Assembly (NCBI GenBank): GCA_015487975.1
Contig: WFOS01000052.1
Span: forward strand, 1 to 64,000
DNA: 64,000 nt
Origin: Ardenticatena sp.
Lineage (GTDB): Bacteria > Chloroflexota > Anaerolineae > Ardenticatenales > Ardenticatenaceae
Reading direction: 5' to 3'
Under the pieces are notes generated by a model. That model worked only from the letters and a program-made list of their open reading frames with translations. It was not told where the DNA came from and searched no databases. Shown here one piece after another: positions 1 through 8,093 of this stretch; position 1 is the stretch's first letter, and every line of letters starts with the position of its first letter. Made by a program: the position numbers and the translations under genes.

Positions 1-438
1 CCACCGACCCCAGCGCTCTGGCACGATTCCCTGCATCTGCAATCGCCTGGGCCGCCGCCAGCGCCTGCTTTGCTGCGTGTTGTGCCGCCTCTATCTCACC
101 GAGTTGCGCAAGGGCCTGCGCCACCGACCCCAGCGCACGGGCGCGAGACCATTCATCCTCGATCGACTGGGCCGCCGCCAGTGCACCCTCCCGATCGCTT
201 GCTTGCGCAAGGGCCTGCGCCACCGACCCCAGCGCTCTGGCACGATTCCCTGCATCTGCAATCGCCTGGGCCGCCGCCAGCGCCTGCTTTGCTGCGTGTT
301 GTGCCGCCTCCATCTCACCGAGTTGCGCAAGGGCCTGCGCCACCGACCCCAGCACTTCGGCGCGAGACCATTCATCCTCGATCGCCTGGGCCGCCGCCAG
401 CGCACCCTCCCGGTCGCCTGCTTGCGCAAGGGCCTGCG
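1..438 (-). repeat. Two near-identical 219-bp coding repeat units
   Basis: Bases 1-219 and 220-438 are tandem copies, each made of a 120-bp and a 99-bp subunit beginning CCACCGACCCCAGC. The 120-bp parts differ at about one position and the 99-bp parts at fewer than ten. They encode the alternating 40- and 33-residue helical repeats of the NACHT protein, and a further diverged copy begins at 439. Both lengths are multiples of three, so expansion or contraction keeps the frame. The array continues beyond the left edge. Confidence 0.9.
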
Positions 439-2674
439 CCACCGCCCCCAGCACTTTGGCGCGAGACCATTCATCCCTGATCGCCTGGGCCGCATCCAGC
501 GTCTGGCGTAACGCTTGCCGCGCTGCGTCGGCTTTGCCCCGTGTGTGCAATCGCTTGCCAATACGCCGATAGGCCTCAGCGCGCTGCTGAGGGTCGGTGA
601 TGAGGGTGGCGTAGCGCAGGGCGCGGTCGGCGTCGCCGAGCAGCACCAAAGCTTCCAGGGCTTCCACGGGCACGTTGGTGGCCAGGGTACGCACGGTGGC
701 ATGGAGCAGGCTCCAGGCCACGATGTGGGGCAAGTACTTCAAGCGTTTCTCCTTCACCACCAGTGCCTCGGCCATTGCCAGGGCGCGCTCTACGTCGGCA
801 GCAAAGAGGAGACGGGAGGGGTCGTGGGCTTTGCTGGCGGTGTACCAGGCGTGGTTTTCGATGAGTGCGCCCAGGCGGTCGAGGTCGTCCGCCTGGGCGA
901 GGTGGTGGGTCAGATGGCGGAAGGCGTAGCCCCCGTGGGTCGTCCAGCGGGTAGGGTCAGCCAGGTAGGAGTCGGCGATGCGGCGGTGATACGCTGCTCT
1001 GTCCACCTTCTCGGCTACGAAGTCGGCAAAGGATTGATGGATGATGGACCAGCGTTCCTCGCCGCGGCGCTCCCGGCGCAGGAAGCGCTGCCAGGGGAGC
1101 AGCACCCGCTCCAGGATCTCTTCGGCATCCTGGCCAACGAGGTCGGCCAGCCAGGCTACGGTGACCGGCTCGGCGGCTGCAGCCAGCAGGGCCAGGGTGG
1201 GTTTGTAGAGGTCGCGCCAAGCGGCGTAGCCTTCCTGGGTCTTGCTTCGCTCCATCTGATTCCAGAACAGTTCGTAATAGCCTCGCAAGCCCTGGGGCAG
1301 CCCCTCCAACCGCAGCGGGTGGAAGCCTGATTCACGGCGCTCGATGTCTTGGATGACATAGGTCAGGTACATGAAGTTGCCTTCGCTCTTTTGCTTCAGC
1401 GTGCTCACGAAGGCCTCGGTTTCGACCGATGCGGCCTCCAAGATCGGTGCCAGACGGCGAGCCTGCGCTCGCAGGTAGCGTTCGATGTCCACCTGTTGAT
1501 GTGGGTCATCCCAAGTCAGGGTGAAGGTGCGCTCGTAGTGGCCAGGCAGGGGGTACTCCCCAGGCCGGTGGGTAACCATGATATAGGTTCCTTTGGGCAA
1601 AGGCTCGGGGAGAGGAAGCCAGTAGCCGTGGGCAACACCTTCGGCTTCGTCCAGCGCGTCGATGACCAGCACGACAGGTCGGCCGCTCTTCGCGTGGGCT
1701 TTGCGGAGCAGGGTTTTGAGAAAGTTGCCATCCTCTCCGGCGCGGGCAGGCAGGTGGGTGTGTTCCAGCGCATACCGGCCGATGAGTTCGGCACAGAGGT
1801 GCTGCAAACAACGGGCGGGCGAGGTACTGCCTCGCGGACCGAAAAAGAAGATGGGGGCCTTGAAGTAGCGTGCCCACACCGCAGCCACGGCCGATTTCCC
1901 CAGGCCGGCGTCGGCCACCAGCCGGAAGATGCCCCGGTCGTAGGTGCTCATGAAGGCTTCTCCCTCGGCCAGTAAGAACTCTCGACCGACGAAGTGGCGT
2001 GTCAGTTCATCGACGACATCGGAGAAATCGTAGATGTAATCCTCCAGGGCGGGGTAATGGGTGAGAACAGTCTGATAGACCACATTGTGATGGCCGCTGA
2101 CAAGCACACTTCCCAAGACGTTGCCTTCGACAGATATCTTCCCCCCGGCAAAGAGAGTGCGTGCCCCGTCCCAGGCCGTTTGCAGGTTATGTAGGGTCGT
2201 TTCGAGTAAGTCTCGCAACGCCTCGGTATTGGCGGCGATGCGTTCCAGGGCGCGGCTGTCGAAGAGCGGTTGCAGGGCATCCTGCTGGCTCAGTTCGTCT
2301 TCCAGGGCGTGGAGGAAGTCGGCCAGGGCAGCAGTCGCTTGTTCCCGGTGCTGCTCCCCCACATCGGGCAGTTGGGTGGCCCAGGCCGTGGCCAGCCGCG
2401 CAGGGTCGGGCCTGTCGCGGCGGGTGAGGAAGCGGCTCAGTTCGGCGGCCACCTCGTCGCGGGTGAAGAAGGTCTCGTCCAGCAGAGCGGCGGCCCAGTC
2501 GGGGTGGTCGTTGGCAAAGCGTGTGATGGCGCGCAGTAGCGCGGTCTGGAAGGCCAGGCGGGCAGGCTCCCGGCCCAGCCAAGCGCGCAGGCGTGATTCA
2601 CCGGCATCGAGAAGGGCTGTCGCAGTGCGATCGATGACGTTGTTGGCAAGCGTCACGATGAGTGACTCGAGCAT
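1..2674 (-). CDS. NACHT/STAND NTPase with C-terminal helical (TPR-like) repeats, partial
   Basis: An open frame runs without a stop from the ATG at 2674 to the left edge (891 codons); the ORF track omits it because its stop lies outside the window. Residues 1-240 are mostly helical and end in a short segment (ISVEGNVLGSVLVSGHHNVV) of the beta-rich type often found before bacterial NACHT modules. The nucleotide site follows: Walker A ADAGLGKSA at about 254-262 and Walker B VVLVIDALDEA at about 330-345. A winged-helix-like region comes next, then from about residue 680 helical repeats of 33 and 40 residues (e.g. RARALGSVAQALAQ). STAND proteins of this plan act as ATP-driven signalling or defence switches that sense through their repeats; I cannot name the effector or ligand. 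A GAGGTG ribosome site precedes the ATG. The gene is divergent from era. Confidence 0.85.
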   Translation of the reverse strand, partial: MLESLIVTLANNVIDRTATALLDAGESRLRAWLGREPARLAFQTALLRAITRFANDHPDWAAALLDETFFTRDEVAAELSRFLTRRDRPDPARLATAWATQLPDVGEQHREQATAALADFLHALEDELSQQDALQPLFDSRALERIAANTEALRDLLETTLHNLQTAWDGARTLFAGGKISVEGNVLGSVLVSGHHNVVYQTVLTHYPALEDYIYDFSDVVDELTRHFVGREFLLAEGEAFMSTYDRGIFRLVADAGLGKSAVAAVWARYFKAPIFFFGPRGSTSPARCLQHLCAELIGRYALEHTHLPARAGEDGNFLKTLLRKAHAKSGRPVVLVIDALDEAEGVAHGYWLPLPEPLPKGTYIMVTHRPGEYPLPGHYERTFTLTWDDPHQQVDIERYLRAQARRLAPILEAASVETEAFVSTLKQKSEGNFMYLTYVIQDIERRESGFHPLRLEGLPQGLRGYYELFWNQMERSKTQEGYAAWRDLYKPTLALLAAAAEPVTVAWLADLVGQDAEEILERVLLPWQRFLRRERRGEERWSIIHQSFADFVAEKVDRAAYHRRIADSYLADPTRWTTHGGYAFRHLTHHLAQADDLDRLGALIENHAWYTASKAHDPSRLLFAADVERALAMAEALVVKEKRLKYLPHIVAWSLLHATVRTLATNVPVEALEALVLLGDADRALRYATLITDPQQRAEAYRRIGKRLHTRGKADAARQALRQTLDAAQAIRDEWSRAKVLGAVAQALAQAGDREGALAAAQAIEDEWSRAEVLGSVAQALAQLGEMEAAQHAAKQALAAAQAIADAGNRARALGSVAQALAQASDREGALAAAQSIEDEWSRARALGSVAQALAQLGEIEAAQHAAKQALAAAQAIADAGNRARALGSV

Positions 2675-2830
2675 CGAGCACCTCGTTTCGTTGCATTGTT
2701 GGGGTGGTATCGTGTATTGTACGTTGATTTTTTGCAGCTGTCGAGCTATTTTTGGGCAGAGGCTCGCCCTTTCCGCACCTTCGCCTATAATTCGGTCATT
2801 CCACACCGAATCCGAAATGGAGGAGCACCA

Positions 2831-3877
2831 ATGAGCCTATCCGACACCGAACGACCAGAGCAGGCCGCCGTCGAAGGCCCTGCTGAAGCACCCAGACCGC
2901 TTGATCCTGAGCAGGAACGATTGCTTGTCGAATTCCTAGGGTATACGCCGCAAGCCAGTGCAGATATTCCCGAAGGGTATCGCAGTGGGTTCGTGGCCGT
3001 CGTGGGGCGTACCAATGTGGGAAAGAGCACCTTCATCAACACCGCTCTGCGTCAAAAAGTCTCGATCGTTTCTCCCAAGCCGCAAACCACGCGGCGGCGT
3101 GTTCGCGCTATCGTCACACGCCCGGACGCCCAAATCATCTTCGTGGATACCCCCGGCATCCATACACCCGTCACCAAGTTGAGCGAATTCATGTTGGAAG
3201 AAGCCTATGATGCGCTCGACGACGTGGACGTGATCGTCTTCATGGTCGAAGCGACTACTCCCCCGCGCGAACAAGACCGGGAATTGGCGGCGCGCATTCG
3301 CGCTTCGGGGAAACCCACCATCTTGGTCATCAACAAGGCCGATCAGATCGAGATCTCGCTTGCCGAGGAGCGTGCAGCGCAATATCTGGCGCTGGGTGAA
3401 TTTCAAGAGTGGTTCCTCACTTCGGTCTTGGACCCCGAAAACGTGGACAAGATTTTGGATGCCATCGTGGCGCATTTGCCGCCAGGCCCCCCGCTCTATC
3501 CGGCCGAGCAGGTGACGGACATCACCGAGCGAGAATTGGCCGCCGAGCTGGTGCGCGAAGCCGCCCTGCACATTCTGCGCGAGGAAGTGCCACATTCCAT
3601 CGAGGTACAGGTGGAAGAATTCAGCGAACGGCCCAATGGCGTGGTGTACATTGCCGCAACCATCTTCGTCGAGCGTGATTCGCAGAAGAAAATCGTGATT
3701 GGGCGTGGTGGCGAGATGCTGAAACGTATCGGTTCGGCCGCACGCCGCGAGATCGAAGCGGCGTTGGGAACGCGCGTCTATCTGGATCTGTGGGTGAAAG
3801 TGCGTAAGAAGTGGCGACACGACGAAGCATGGCTCAACCGGTGGGGGTACAAAGTGAAGCGCAAAAAGAAACGCTAA
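2831..3877 (+). CDS. era: GTPase Era
   Basis: 348 residues. Era binds the 3' end of 16S rRNA and acts in 30S subunit maturation. The GTPase motifs are clear: G1 GRTNVGKST, G3 DTPGIH, G4 NKAD. The C-terminal KH domain carries VIGRGGEMLKRIG followed by the Era-typical tail YLDLWVKVRKKWR. The ATG at 2831 was chosen because GGAGGAGC lies just upstream, although the ORF extends further back. The protein has about 45 extra N-terminal residues rich in Glu and Pro compared with the usual ~300-residue Era. A perfect TATAAT at 2786-2791 is a candidate -10 box, but no good -35 was seen. The gene is followed after 19 bp by a MOSC gene. Confidence 0.96.
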   Translation: MSLSDTERPEQAAVEGPAEAPRPLDPEQERLLVEFLGYTPQASADIPEGYRSGFVAVVGRTNVGKSTFINTALRQKVSIVSPKPQTTRRRVRAIVTRPDAQIIFVDTPGIHTPVTKLSEFMLEEAYDALDDVDVIVFMVEATTPPREQDRELAARIRASGKPTILVINKADQIEISLAEERAAQYLALGEFQEWFLTSVLDPENVDKILDAIVAHLPPGPPLYPAEQVTDITERELAAELVREAALHILREEVPHSIEVQVEEFSERPNGVVYIAATIFVERDSQKKIVIGRGGEMLKRIGSAARREIEAALGTRVYLDLWVKVRKKWRHDEAWLNRWGYKVKRKKKR

Positions 3878-3896
3878 ACCAACACGAGGGAGTGAC

Positions 3897-4355
3897 ATGG
3901 CGCACATTTTTCAGCTGAACATGAGCAAAGGGGGCGTTCCCAAGGTGCCCGTGCGAGAGGCCCAAGTCAACTGGCTAGGGGTGGTGGGCGATCTGCAACG
4001 TGATACCGAGCATCATGGCGGCCCCGAACGGGCGCTCTGCCTCTATCCGCTGGAACACATCATTGCCTTGCAAGCCGAAGGGCACCCCGTGTTTCCCGGC
4101 GCATTGGGCGAGAACATTACGACTGTCGATCTCGATTGGGCACGCATCACGCCGGGCACGTGCCTGCGCCTGGGGGAAAACGTCATCATCGAAATCACGC
4201 GCTACACGACGCCGTGCGAAACGATTGCCGCATCGTTCCAGGATGGGCGGTTCGTGCGCGTTTCGCAAAAGGTGCATCCGGGGTGGTCGCGGGTGTACGC
4301 GCGGGTGCTACAACCGGGGTATGTGCGGGTTGGCATGCCAATCGAGATTGTGTGA
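3897..4355 (+). CDS. MOSC domain-containing protein
   Basis: 152 residues, essentially a stand-alone MOSC domain. MOSC proteins are related to the C-terminal domain of molybdenum cofactor sulfurase and bind sulfur or molybdenum cofactor through a conserved cysteine. Here that cysteine fits the TTPC segment near residue 103, and the typical HHGGPERALCLYP and GALGENIT motifs are present. It follows era closely with its own GAGGGAGTG ribosome site. The precise substrate is unknown; short MOSC proteins of the YiiM type act in detoxification of N-hydroxylated compounds, and this may be similar. The window also contains xdhC-like molybdoenzyme maturation genes at 49.5-52.9 kb. Confidence 0.85.
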   Translation: MAHIFQLNMSKGGVPKVPVREAQVNWLGVVGDLQRDTEHHGGPERALCLYPLEHIIALQAEGHPVFPGALGENITTVDLDWARITPGTCLRLGENVIIEITRYTTPCETIAASFQDGRFVRVSQKVHPGWSRVYARVLQPGYVRVGMPIEIV

Positions 4356-4362
4356 GGCGCGT

Positions 4363-5052
4363 ATGGAACCACGCTATCATGCCGAACTGATCCACACTGC
4401 GCTGGGGCCCTACCTGGCGCTTGACGATCGGTGCATCATCATCCGTGCCAACATCATGCAAGATTTCTTCGGGCCAATCGGCCACCCAGAATACCACTTC
4501 GATGGCTCGCGCTTTGCCGAGGGGGTCCTTTACATAAAATCGCAGCGTGAAAAGGCCGTCGCTGCCGTCGTAGAAGAGGGGAACCGCAAAGCCGCCTTGC
4601 AGGCATTCGGGCGGCTTCTGCATGCCTGCCACGATTTCTACGCCCATTCCAACTGGGTACGTTTGTGGGTTGCAGCGCATGGGGGGATAGACGAGTGCGA
4701 CCCCGAAGAGACCCCCATTTGCGAAGACCCCCTCAGCGTGCCCGAATTGCGATCGGGGAAGGGGAGCGTCTTCTGGCACATCGTCTATCGCTTGCCATTC
4801 GTGGGGCGGTCCATCAAGCGCCTCTACCTGCCACCAGACTCCCACGAAGCGATGAATCTCGATCATCCAGGCAGGGGCCCTTTGTTTGCGTATGCGATGG
4901 CCGCGGCGCGCAAGCATACCATCGCCGAGTTTGCCTTGCTGTTGCAGGCCTTGCATGCTGCGGGTGGGGACGAGGCTGTGGCCCGTTTCACAGCGCGTGC
5001 TCCCGAGCGTTTTTACGCGCTTATGCTGAAAAAGCAAGGAGGGTTTGCATGA
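4363..5052 (+). CDS. Het-C / zinc-phospholipase-C-fold-like helical protein
   Basis: 229 residues starting at the ATG at 4363, a few bases after the MOSC stop. The central segment FGRLLHACHDFYAHSNWV resembles the signature of Het-C (heterokaryon incompatibility C) and related S1-P1/phospholipase-C-fold proteins, where His and Asp residues of an 'LH..qDFYAHSNWv' helix bind metal. Further candidate ligands are the early His and Asp residues and the HEAMNLDHPG segment near residue 165. No signal peptide or membrane segment is evident, so it is probably cytosolic. Its last codons overlap the next gene (ATGA), which argues for co-translation with the methyltransferase. Function is not known; the family assignment rests on this motif only. 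Confidence 0.6.
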   Translation: MEPRYHAELIHTALGPYLALDDRCIIIRANIMQDFFGPIGHPEYHFDGSRFAEGVLYIKSQREKAVAAVVEEGNRKAALQAFGRLLHACHDFYAHSNWVRLWVAAHGGIDECDPEETPICEDPLSVPELRSGKGSVFWHIVYRLPFVGRSIKRLYLPPDSHEAMNLDHPGRGPLFAYAMAAARKHTIAEFALLLQALHAAGGDEAVARFTARAPERFYALMLKKQGGFA

Positions 5053-5687
5053 CCATCTACAACGACGCGCTGAGCGCATACATCACCAACGTCTTTGCTG
5101 CCGAGGACGATATTTTGCGCCAGATCCGTGCCAATATCGAAGCAGCTGGCCTGCCGATGATTACCATCCGCCCCGAAGAAGGGCGCTTCTTACAATTGTT
5201 AGCAAGAATCACGGGTGGGCAGCGCGTGCTCGAAATCGGCACGCTAGGGGGCTATAGCGGTACCTGGTTGGCACGTGGGCTCGCCCCCGATGGACGGTTG
5301 TGGACGCTGGAAAAATCGAGCAAGCATGCCGAGGTGGCGCGTGCCAACTTTGCGCTCGCAGGGGTGAGTGGGCAGGTCGAGGTTGTCGAGGGGGATGCGC
5401 ACCAAGTGCTGCCCAAGATGAGCGTGCATGCGCCGTTCGACTTGGTGTTCATCGATGCCGAGAAAGAGGGATACGCCGATTACTACGCCTGGGCGGTCGA
5501 GCATGTGCGGCAGGGGGGTGTGATTGCAGCGCACAACGCCTTTGCGCAAGGGCGGCTGGCGAGCGACCCAGAGAGCGAGGCCGCGCGAAACATGGATGCA
5601 TTCAATCGCATGGTAGGGGCAGACCCGCGCGTGCAGGCAACGGTTTTCCCCGCAGGCGATGGGACGCTGATCGCCGTGCGCGTCTGA
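5049..5687 (+). CDS. SAM-dependent O-methyltransferase (COMT-like, Methyltransf_3)
   Basis: 212 residues. The SAM-binding motif I VLEIGTLGGYSGTWLA, the acidic EKSSKHAEVARANF segment and the metal-site motif FDLVFIDAEKEGYADYY match bacterial class-I O-methyltransferases of the catechol/caffeoyl-CoA type, which methylate hydroxyl groups of small aromatic substrates with a divalent cation. The usual second metal ligand region 'DN' is read here as AAHNAF, a modest deviation. The start at 5049 overlaps the stop of the Het-C-like gene by 4 bp; the longer ORF start is not needed. An intrinsic terminator follows immediately, so this is the last gene of the group. Confidence 0.9.
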   Translation: MTIYNDALSAYITNVFAAEDDILRQIRANIEAAGLPMITIRPEEGRFLQLLARITGGQRVLEIGTLGGYSGTWLARGLAPDGRLWTLEKSSKHAEVARANFALAGVSGQVEVVEGDAHQVLPKMSVHAPFDLVFIDAEKEGYADYYAWAVEHVRQGGVIAAHNAFAQGRLASDPESEAARNMDAFNRMVGADPRVQATVFPAGDGTLIAVRV

Positions 5688-5693
5688 GTAGGA

Positions 5694-5729
5694 GAAGGCG
5701 ACACATAGCACTCGTGTCGCCTTCTTCTT
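5694..5729 (+). terminator. Intrinsic terminator after the O-methyltransferase
   Basis: GAAGGCGACAC (5694-5704) pairs perfectly with GTGTCGCCTTC (5714-5724) around a 9-nt loop and is followed by TTCTT. It begins a few bases after the stop codon at 5687. Confidence 0.85.
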
Positions 5730-5737
5730 GTGGTCAA

Positions 5738-5773
5738 ATTTATTTAAGATAATCTTTATTATCTAAAATAAAT
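5738..5773. repeat. AT-rich inverted repeat and purine-rich tract upstream of dksA-like gene
   Basis: ATTTATTTAAGATAAT (5738-5753) and ATTATCTAAAATAAAT (5758-5773) form a 16-bp stem with one mismatch and a CTTT loop, strikingly AT-rich for this GC-rich window. It is followed by about 70 nt of almost pure purine sequence (GGAGAATGGAGGGTGGAGAC and so on). The rest of the 240-bp gap holds the terminator before it and the promoter after it. Role unknown: a protein-binding site, an antisense terminator or a small element remnant are possible. Confidence 0.6.
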
Positions 5774-5851
5774 CGAAACATGGAGAATGGAGGGTGGAGA
5801 CATCGGAGACAAGAGGTTGAGAGAAGCAGAGATTGGAGGTTGTGGATATCG

Positions 5852-5880
5852 TTGACACAGATGCAAACTTATGGTATCTA
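5852..5880 (+). promoter_or_regulatory. Predicted sigma-70 type promoter of the DksA/TraR gene
   Basis: TTGACA at 5852-5857 and TATCTA at 5875-5880 with a 17-bp spacer. It lies 46 bp before the start codon of the zinc-finger gene. Confidence 0.6.
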
Positions 5881-5925
5881 TCTGCCCCATTCAACAACCA
5901 CGTTCGACAGTGTGCGAGGATATCC

Positions 5926-6276
5926 ATGCCAGAGCGAGCAGCTGAACGACAACGCTTGTTGGAAGAACGCAAAACACTCCTACACGAAATCGAGCGCCTA
6001 GAAGCCTTCTTGCGCTCCGAAGTCGAGTTCGAGCCAGAGGAAGGTGACCCAGACCTGATCGAGCGCGACAAAACCGCTTCCCTGCTGGCGAGCTTGCAAG
6101 AGCGGTTGCAAGAAATCGACGACGCCTTGGCCCATATCGAAGAAGGCACCTACGGCATTTGTGAGCGCTGCAAGCAACCCATTCCGCCCGAGCGCCTGGA
6201 AATCATGCCCGAAGCACGGTATTGCGTCGCCTGTCAGGAAATCATCGAACGCCAACATAGGCGATCTAGTTTGTGA
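5926..6276 (+). CDS. DksA/TraR family zinc-finger protein
   Basis: 116 residues: an N-terminal coiled coil (about 1-75, Arg/Glu/Leu rich) and a C-terminal C4 zinc finger, [17 protein letters not shown]...CVACQ. DksA/TraR proteins insert their coiled coil into the secondary channel of RNA polymerase and modulate initiation, often with ppGpp. The tip residues needed for DksA action cannot be judged here. The ATG at 5926 follows GAGGA; upstream in-frame starts lie inside the promoter region and were rejected. A terminator follows, so the gene is probably monocistronic, with the promoter at 5852-5880. Confidence 0.88.
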   Translation: MPERAAERQRLLEERKTLLHEIERLEAFLRSEVEFEPEEGDPDLIERDKTASLLASLQERLQEIDDALAHIEEGTYGICERCKQPIPPERLEIMPEARYCVACQEIIERQHRRSSL

Positions 6277-6287
6277 AATTCCCAACA

Positions 6288-6319
6288 GGGGGTTCGCCTT
6301 TCAGGCAACCCCCCTTTTT
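6288..6319 (+). terminator. Intrinsic terminator after the DksA/TraR gene
   Basis: GGGGGTTCGCC pairs with GGCAACCCCC (one bulged base), followed by TTTTTG. It sits 11 bp after the stop codon at 6276. Confidence 0.85.
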
Positions 6320-6355
6320 GTGGAGTGTGGACAGCAACCAAAAAGGAGCGAACCC

Positions 6356-7015
6356 ATGCCAAATGTACACGAATCCCAACACCCACTGATCAAGCATAAG
6401 CTGACACGCTTGCGCGACCCCCAAACGCATCCTGTGGAATTCCGCAAGCTGGTCGAAGAAATCGCCACCTTGCTCGCCTACGAAGCCACCCAGGACATTC
6501 GCACCACACCGGTTCGTGTCAAAACCCCACTCGGCGTCGAAGCCGAAGGTGTCGAAGTTGCCGATCGGATTGGCTTGGTACCAATTTTGCGTGCTGGCTT
6601 GGGAATGGTGAGCGCTTTTCTCGACCTCATGCCCATCGCACAGGTCTGGCACCTGGGCCTCTATCGCGATGAAGAAACGCTGGCACCTGTCGCCTACTAC
6701 AACAAACTCCCCCCACGCGCCACAGTGGATGTGGCCATCATCCTCGATCCCATGCTGGCAACAGGGGGCTCAGCGTCGGCGGCGGCTACGGTGCTCAAAG
6801 AATGGGGCGTGGAACGCATCAAGTTCGTGGGGTTGCTGGCGGCTCCCGAAGGCATCGCCCACCTGCATGCAGAGCATCCCGACGTAAGCATCTACGTCGC
6901 CCACATCGACGACCACCTGACGCCCGAACCAGCAACCTCCAACGACCCACCACGGGGCTTCATCGTGCCTGGGCTTGGCGACGCAGGTGATCGTCTCTTT
7001 GGAACAGGCCAATGA
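6356..7015 (+). CDS. upp: Uracil phosphoribosyltransferase
   Basis: 219 residues. It converts uracil and PRPP to UMP in pyrimidine salvage. The PRPP-binding loop [15 protein letters not shown], the conserved [10 protein letters not shown] stretch and the C-terminal uracil-site region [14 protein letters not shown] are all typical of Upp, and the length is standard. The ATG at 6356 has an AAAGGAGCG ribosome site; the longer ORF start would lie inside the preceding gene and its terminator. Its stop overlaps the start of the next gene as ATGA, so it is translationally coupled to a WecA/MraY-type transferase. That links a salvage enzyme making UMP with an enzyme using a UDP-sugar. Confidence 0.96.
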   Translation: MPNVHESQHPLIKHKLTRLRDPQTHPVEFRKLVEEIATLLAYEATQDIRTTPVRVKTPLGVEAEGVEVADRIGLVPILRAGLGMVSAFLDLMPIAQVWHLGLYRDEETLAPVAYYNKLPPRATVDVAIILDPMLATGGSASAAATVLKEWGVERIKFVGLLAAPEGIAHLHAEHPDVSIYVAHIDDHLTPEPATSNDPPRGFIVPGLGDAGDRLFGTGQ

Positions 7016-8052
7016 ACGCCTTTTTCATCATCGTGGTAGCGGTCGGCCTACTGGGCAGCGGGCTGACCACCCCCTTCTTCATGCACATGGGGGAACAGTG
7101 GGGGCTCGTGCAGGCACCTCTGCGGAATCGGGATGTTCACATACACCCCGTCCCGCGTATTGGCGGACTGGGCATGCTTGTGGGGTTTCTGGCAGCAGTC
7201 GCCGTTGCACTTTTGCTTCCTGTGCCACGCACCGACCCCAACGAATTCATCCGTCTGCGAGGGCTCGTCGTGGGAGCATTGCTGGCGGCGGCCATAGGCT
7301 TGTACGACGACCGCTACGAGCTCCCACCAGCCCCACAACTTCTGGCACAGGTGGCCCTTGGCATCGTCGCAGCGGCACACCTCATCTTCATCGAAATTTT
7401 TCGCAATCCTTTCACAGGTGAGTTGATAGGACCACTCCCCTGGTGGCTCGTCTGGCCACTCACCATCTTCTGGTTTGTGGGAACACTCAACACCATCAAC
7501 TTTCTGGACGGGCTGGATGGGCTGGCGGCGGGTGTTGCCGCCATTGCCAGCACCGTCTTTGCTATCCACATGGTGCGTCTAGAACAGTACAGCGTCGCGT
7601 TGTTGGCCTTCGCACTCTTGGGAGCAACCGTGGGGTTCCTCCCCTACAACTTCAACCCAGCACGCACCTTCATGGGCACAACCGGTGCCTACTTCCTGGG
7701 CTACACGCTGGCCGCCTTGGGCATTATGGCGGGGGCAAAGGTCGCCACCTTTCTTCTGGTCCTCATCATCCCTATTCTCGACGTAGCGTGGCAAATCGTG
7801 CGGCGCATCCGCCACGGCAAAAGCCCTTTCCATGGCGATCGTGGTCACCTGCACCACCGCCTGTACGACGCAGGGCTCTCGCAACGCCAGGTCGTATTGA
7901 CCTACTGGGGTATTTGCGCCCTTTTTGGCACACTTGCGCTCGTGCTGCCGACGCCTGTCTTCAAACTACTCGCAATTAGCATTGTCAGCTTGGGGGCATT
8001 GGCCTTCTTCTGGCACCTTGCACGCCAACAACCAGACAAGGCGGGGGCATAA
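7012..8052 (+). CDS. MraY/WecA-family undecaprenyl-phosphate sugar-1-phosphate transferase
   Basis: 346 residues with about ten hydrophobic segments. This family transfers a sugar-1-phosphate from a UDP-sugar to undecaprenyl phosphate at the inner face of the membrane, the first step of glycan or wall polymer assembly. Signature residues are present: HxxPVPRIGG near residue 45, the Asp pair in GLYDDR near 103, [13 protein letters not shown] near 163, and the histidine-rich [11 protein letters not shown] loop near 285. The last is typical of the WecA/TagO branch rather than MraY, so the donor is probably UDP-GlcNAc or similar. It overlaps upp by 4 bp and ends in a terminator hairpin that contains its own stop codon. 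Confidence 0.92.
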   Translation: MNAFFIIVVAVGLLGSGLTTPFFMHMGEQWGLVQAPLRNRDVHIHPVPRIGGLGMLVGFLAAVAVALLLPVPRTDPNEFIRLRGLVVGALLAAAIGLYDDRYELPPAPQLLAQVALGIVAAAHLIFIEIFRNPFTGELIGPLPWWLVWPLTIFWFVGTLNTINFLDGLDGLAAGVAAIASTVFAIHMVRLEQYSVALLAFALLGATVGFLPYNFNPARTFMGTTGAYFLGYTLAALGIMAGAKVATFLLVLIIPILDVAWQIVRRIRHGKSPFHGDRGHLHHRLYDAGLSQRQVVLTYWGICALFGTLALVLPTPVFKLLAISIVSLGALAFFWHLARQQPDKAGA

Positions 8053-8064
8053 CCCCCGCCTTGT
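8036..8064. terminator. Bidirectional terminator between convergent genes
   Basis: ACAAGGCGGGGG (8036-8047) pairs perfectly with CCCCCGCCTTGT (8053-8064), loop CATAA, which contains the TAA stop of the WecA-like gene. The convergent oxidoreductase ends at 8094. The flanking T/A content is modest, so efficiency is uncertain. Confidence 0.7.
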
Positions 8065-8093
8065 GCAACACGCTCCCCTCCACCTACGAGGCA

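Noticed and set aside
1-530. Repeats that might suggest a CRISPR array
   Set aside because: The units are long, contiguous without spacers, multiples of three, and read in frame as helical protein repeats.
70-702. Pro-, Arg- and Gly-rich ORFs on both strands over the first 700 bp
   Set aside because: They are shadow frames of the 219-bp repeats coding for the NACHT protein on the reverse strand.
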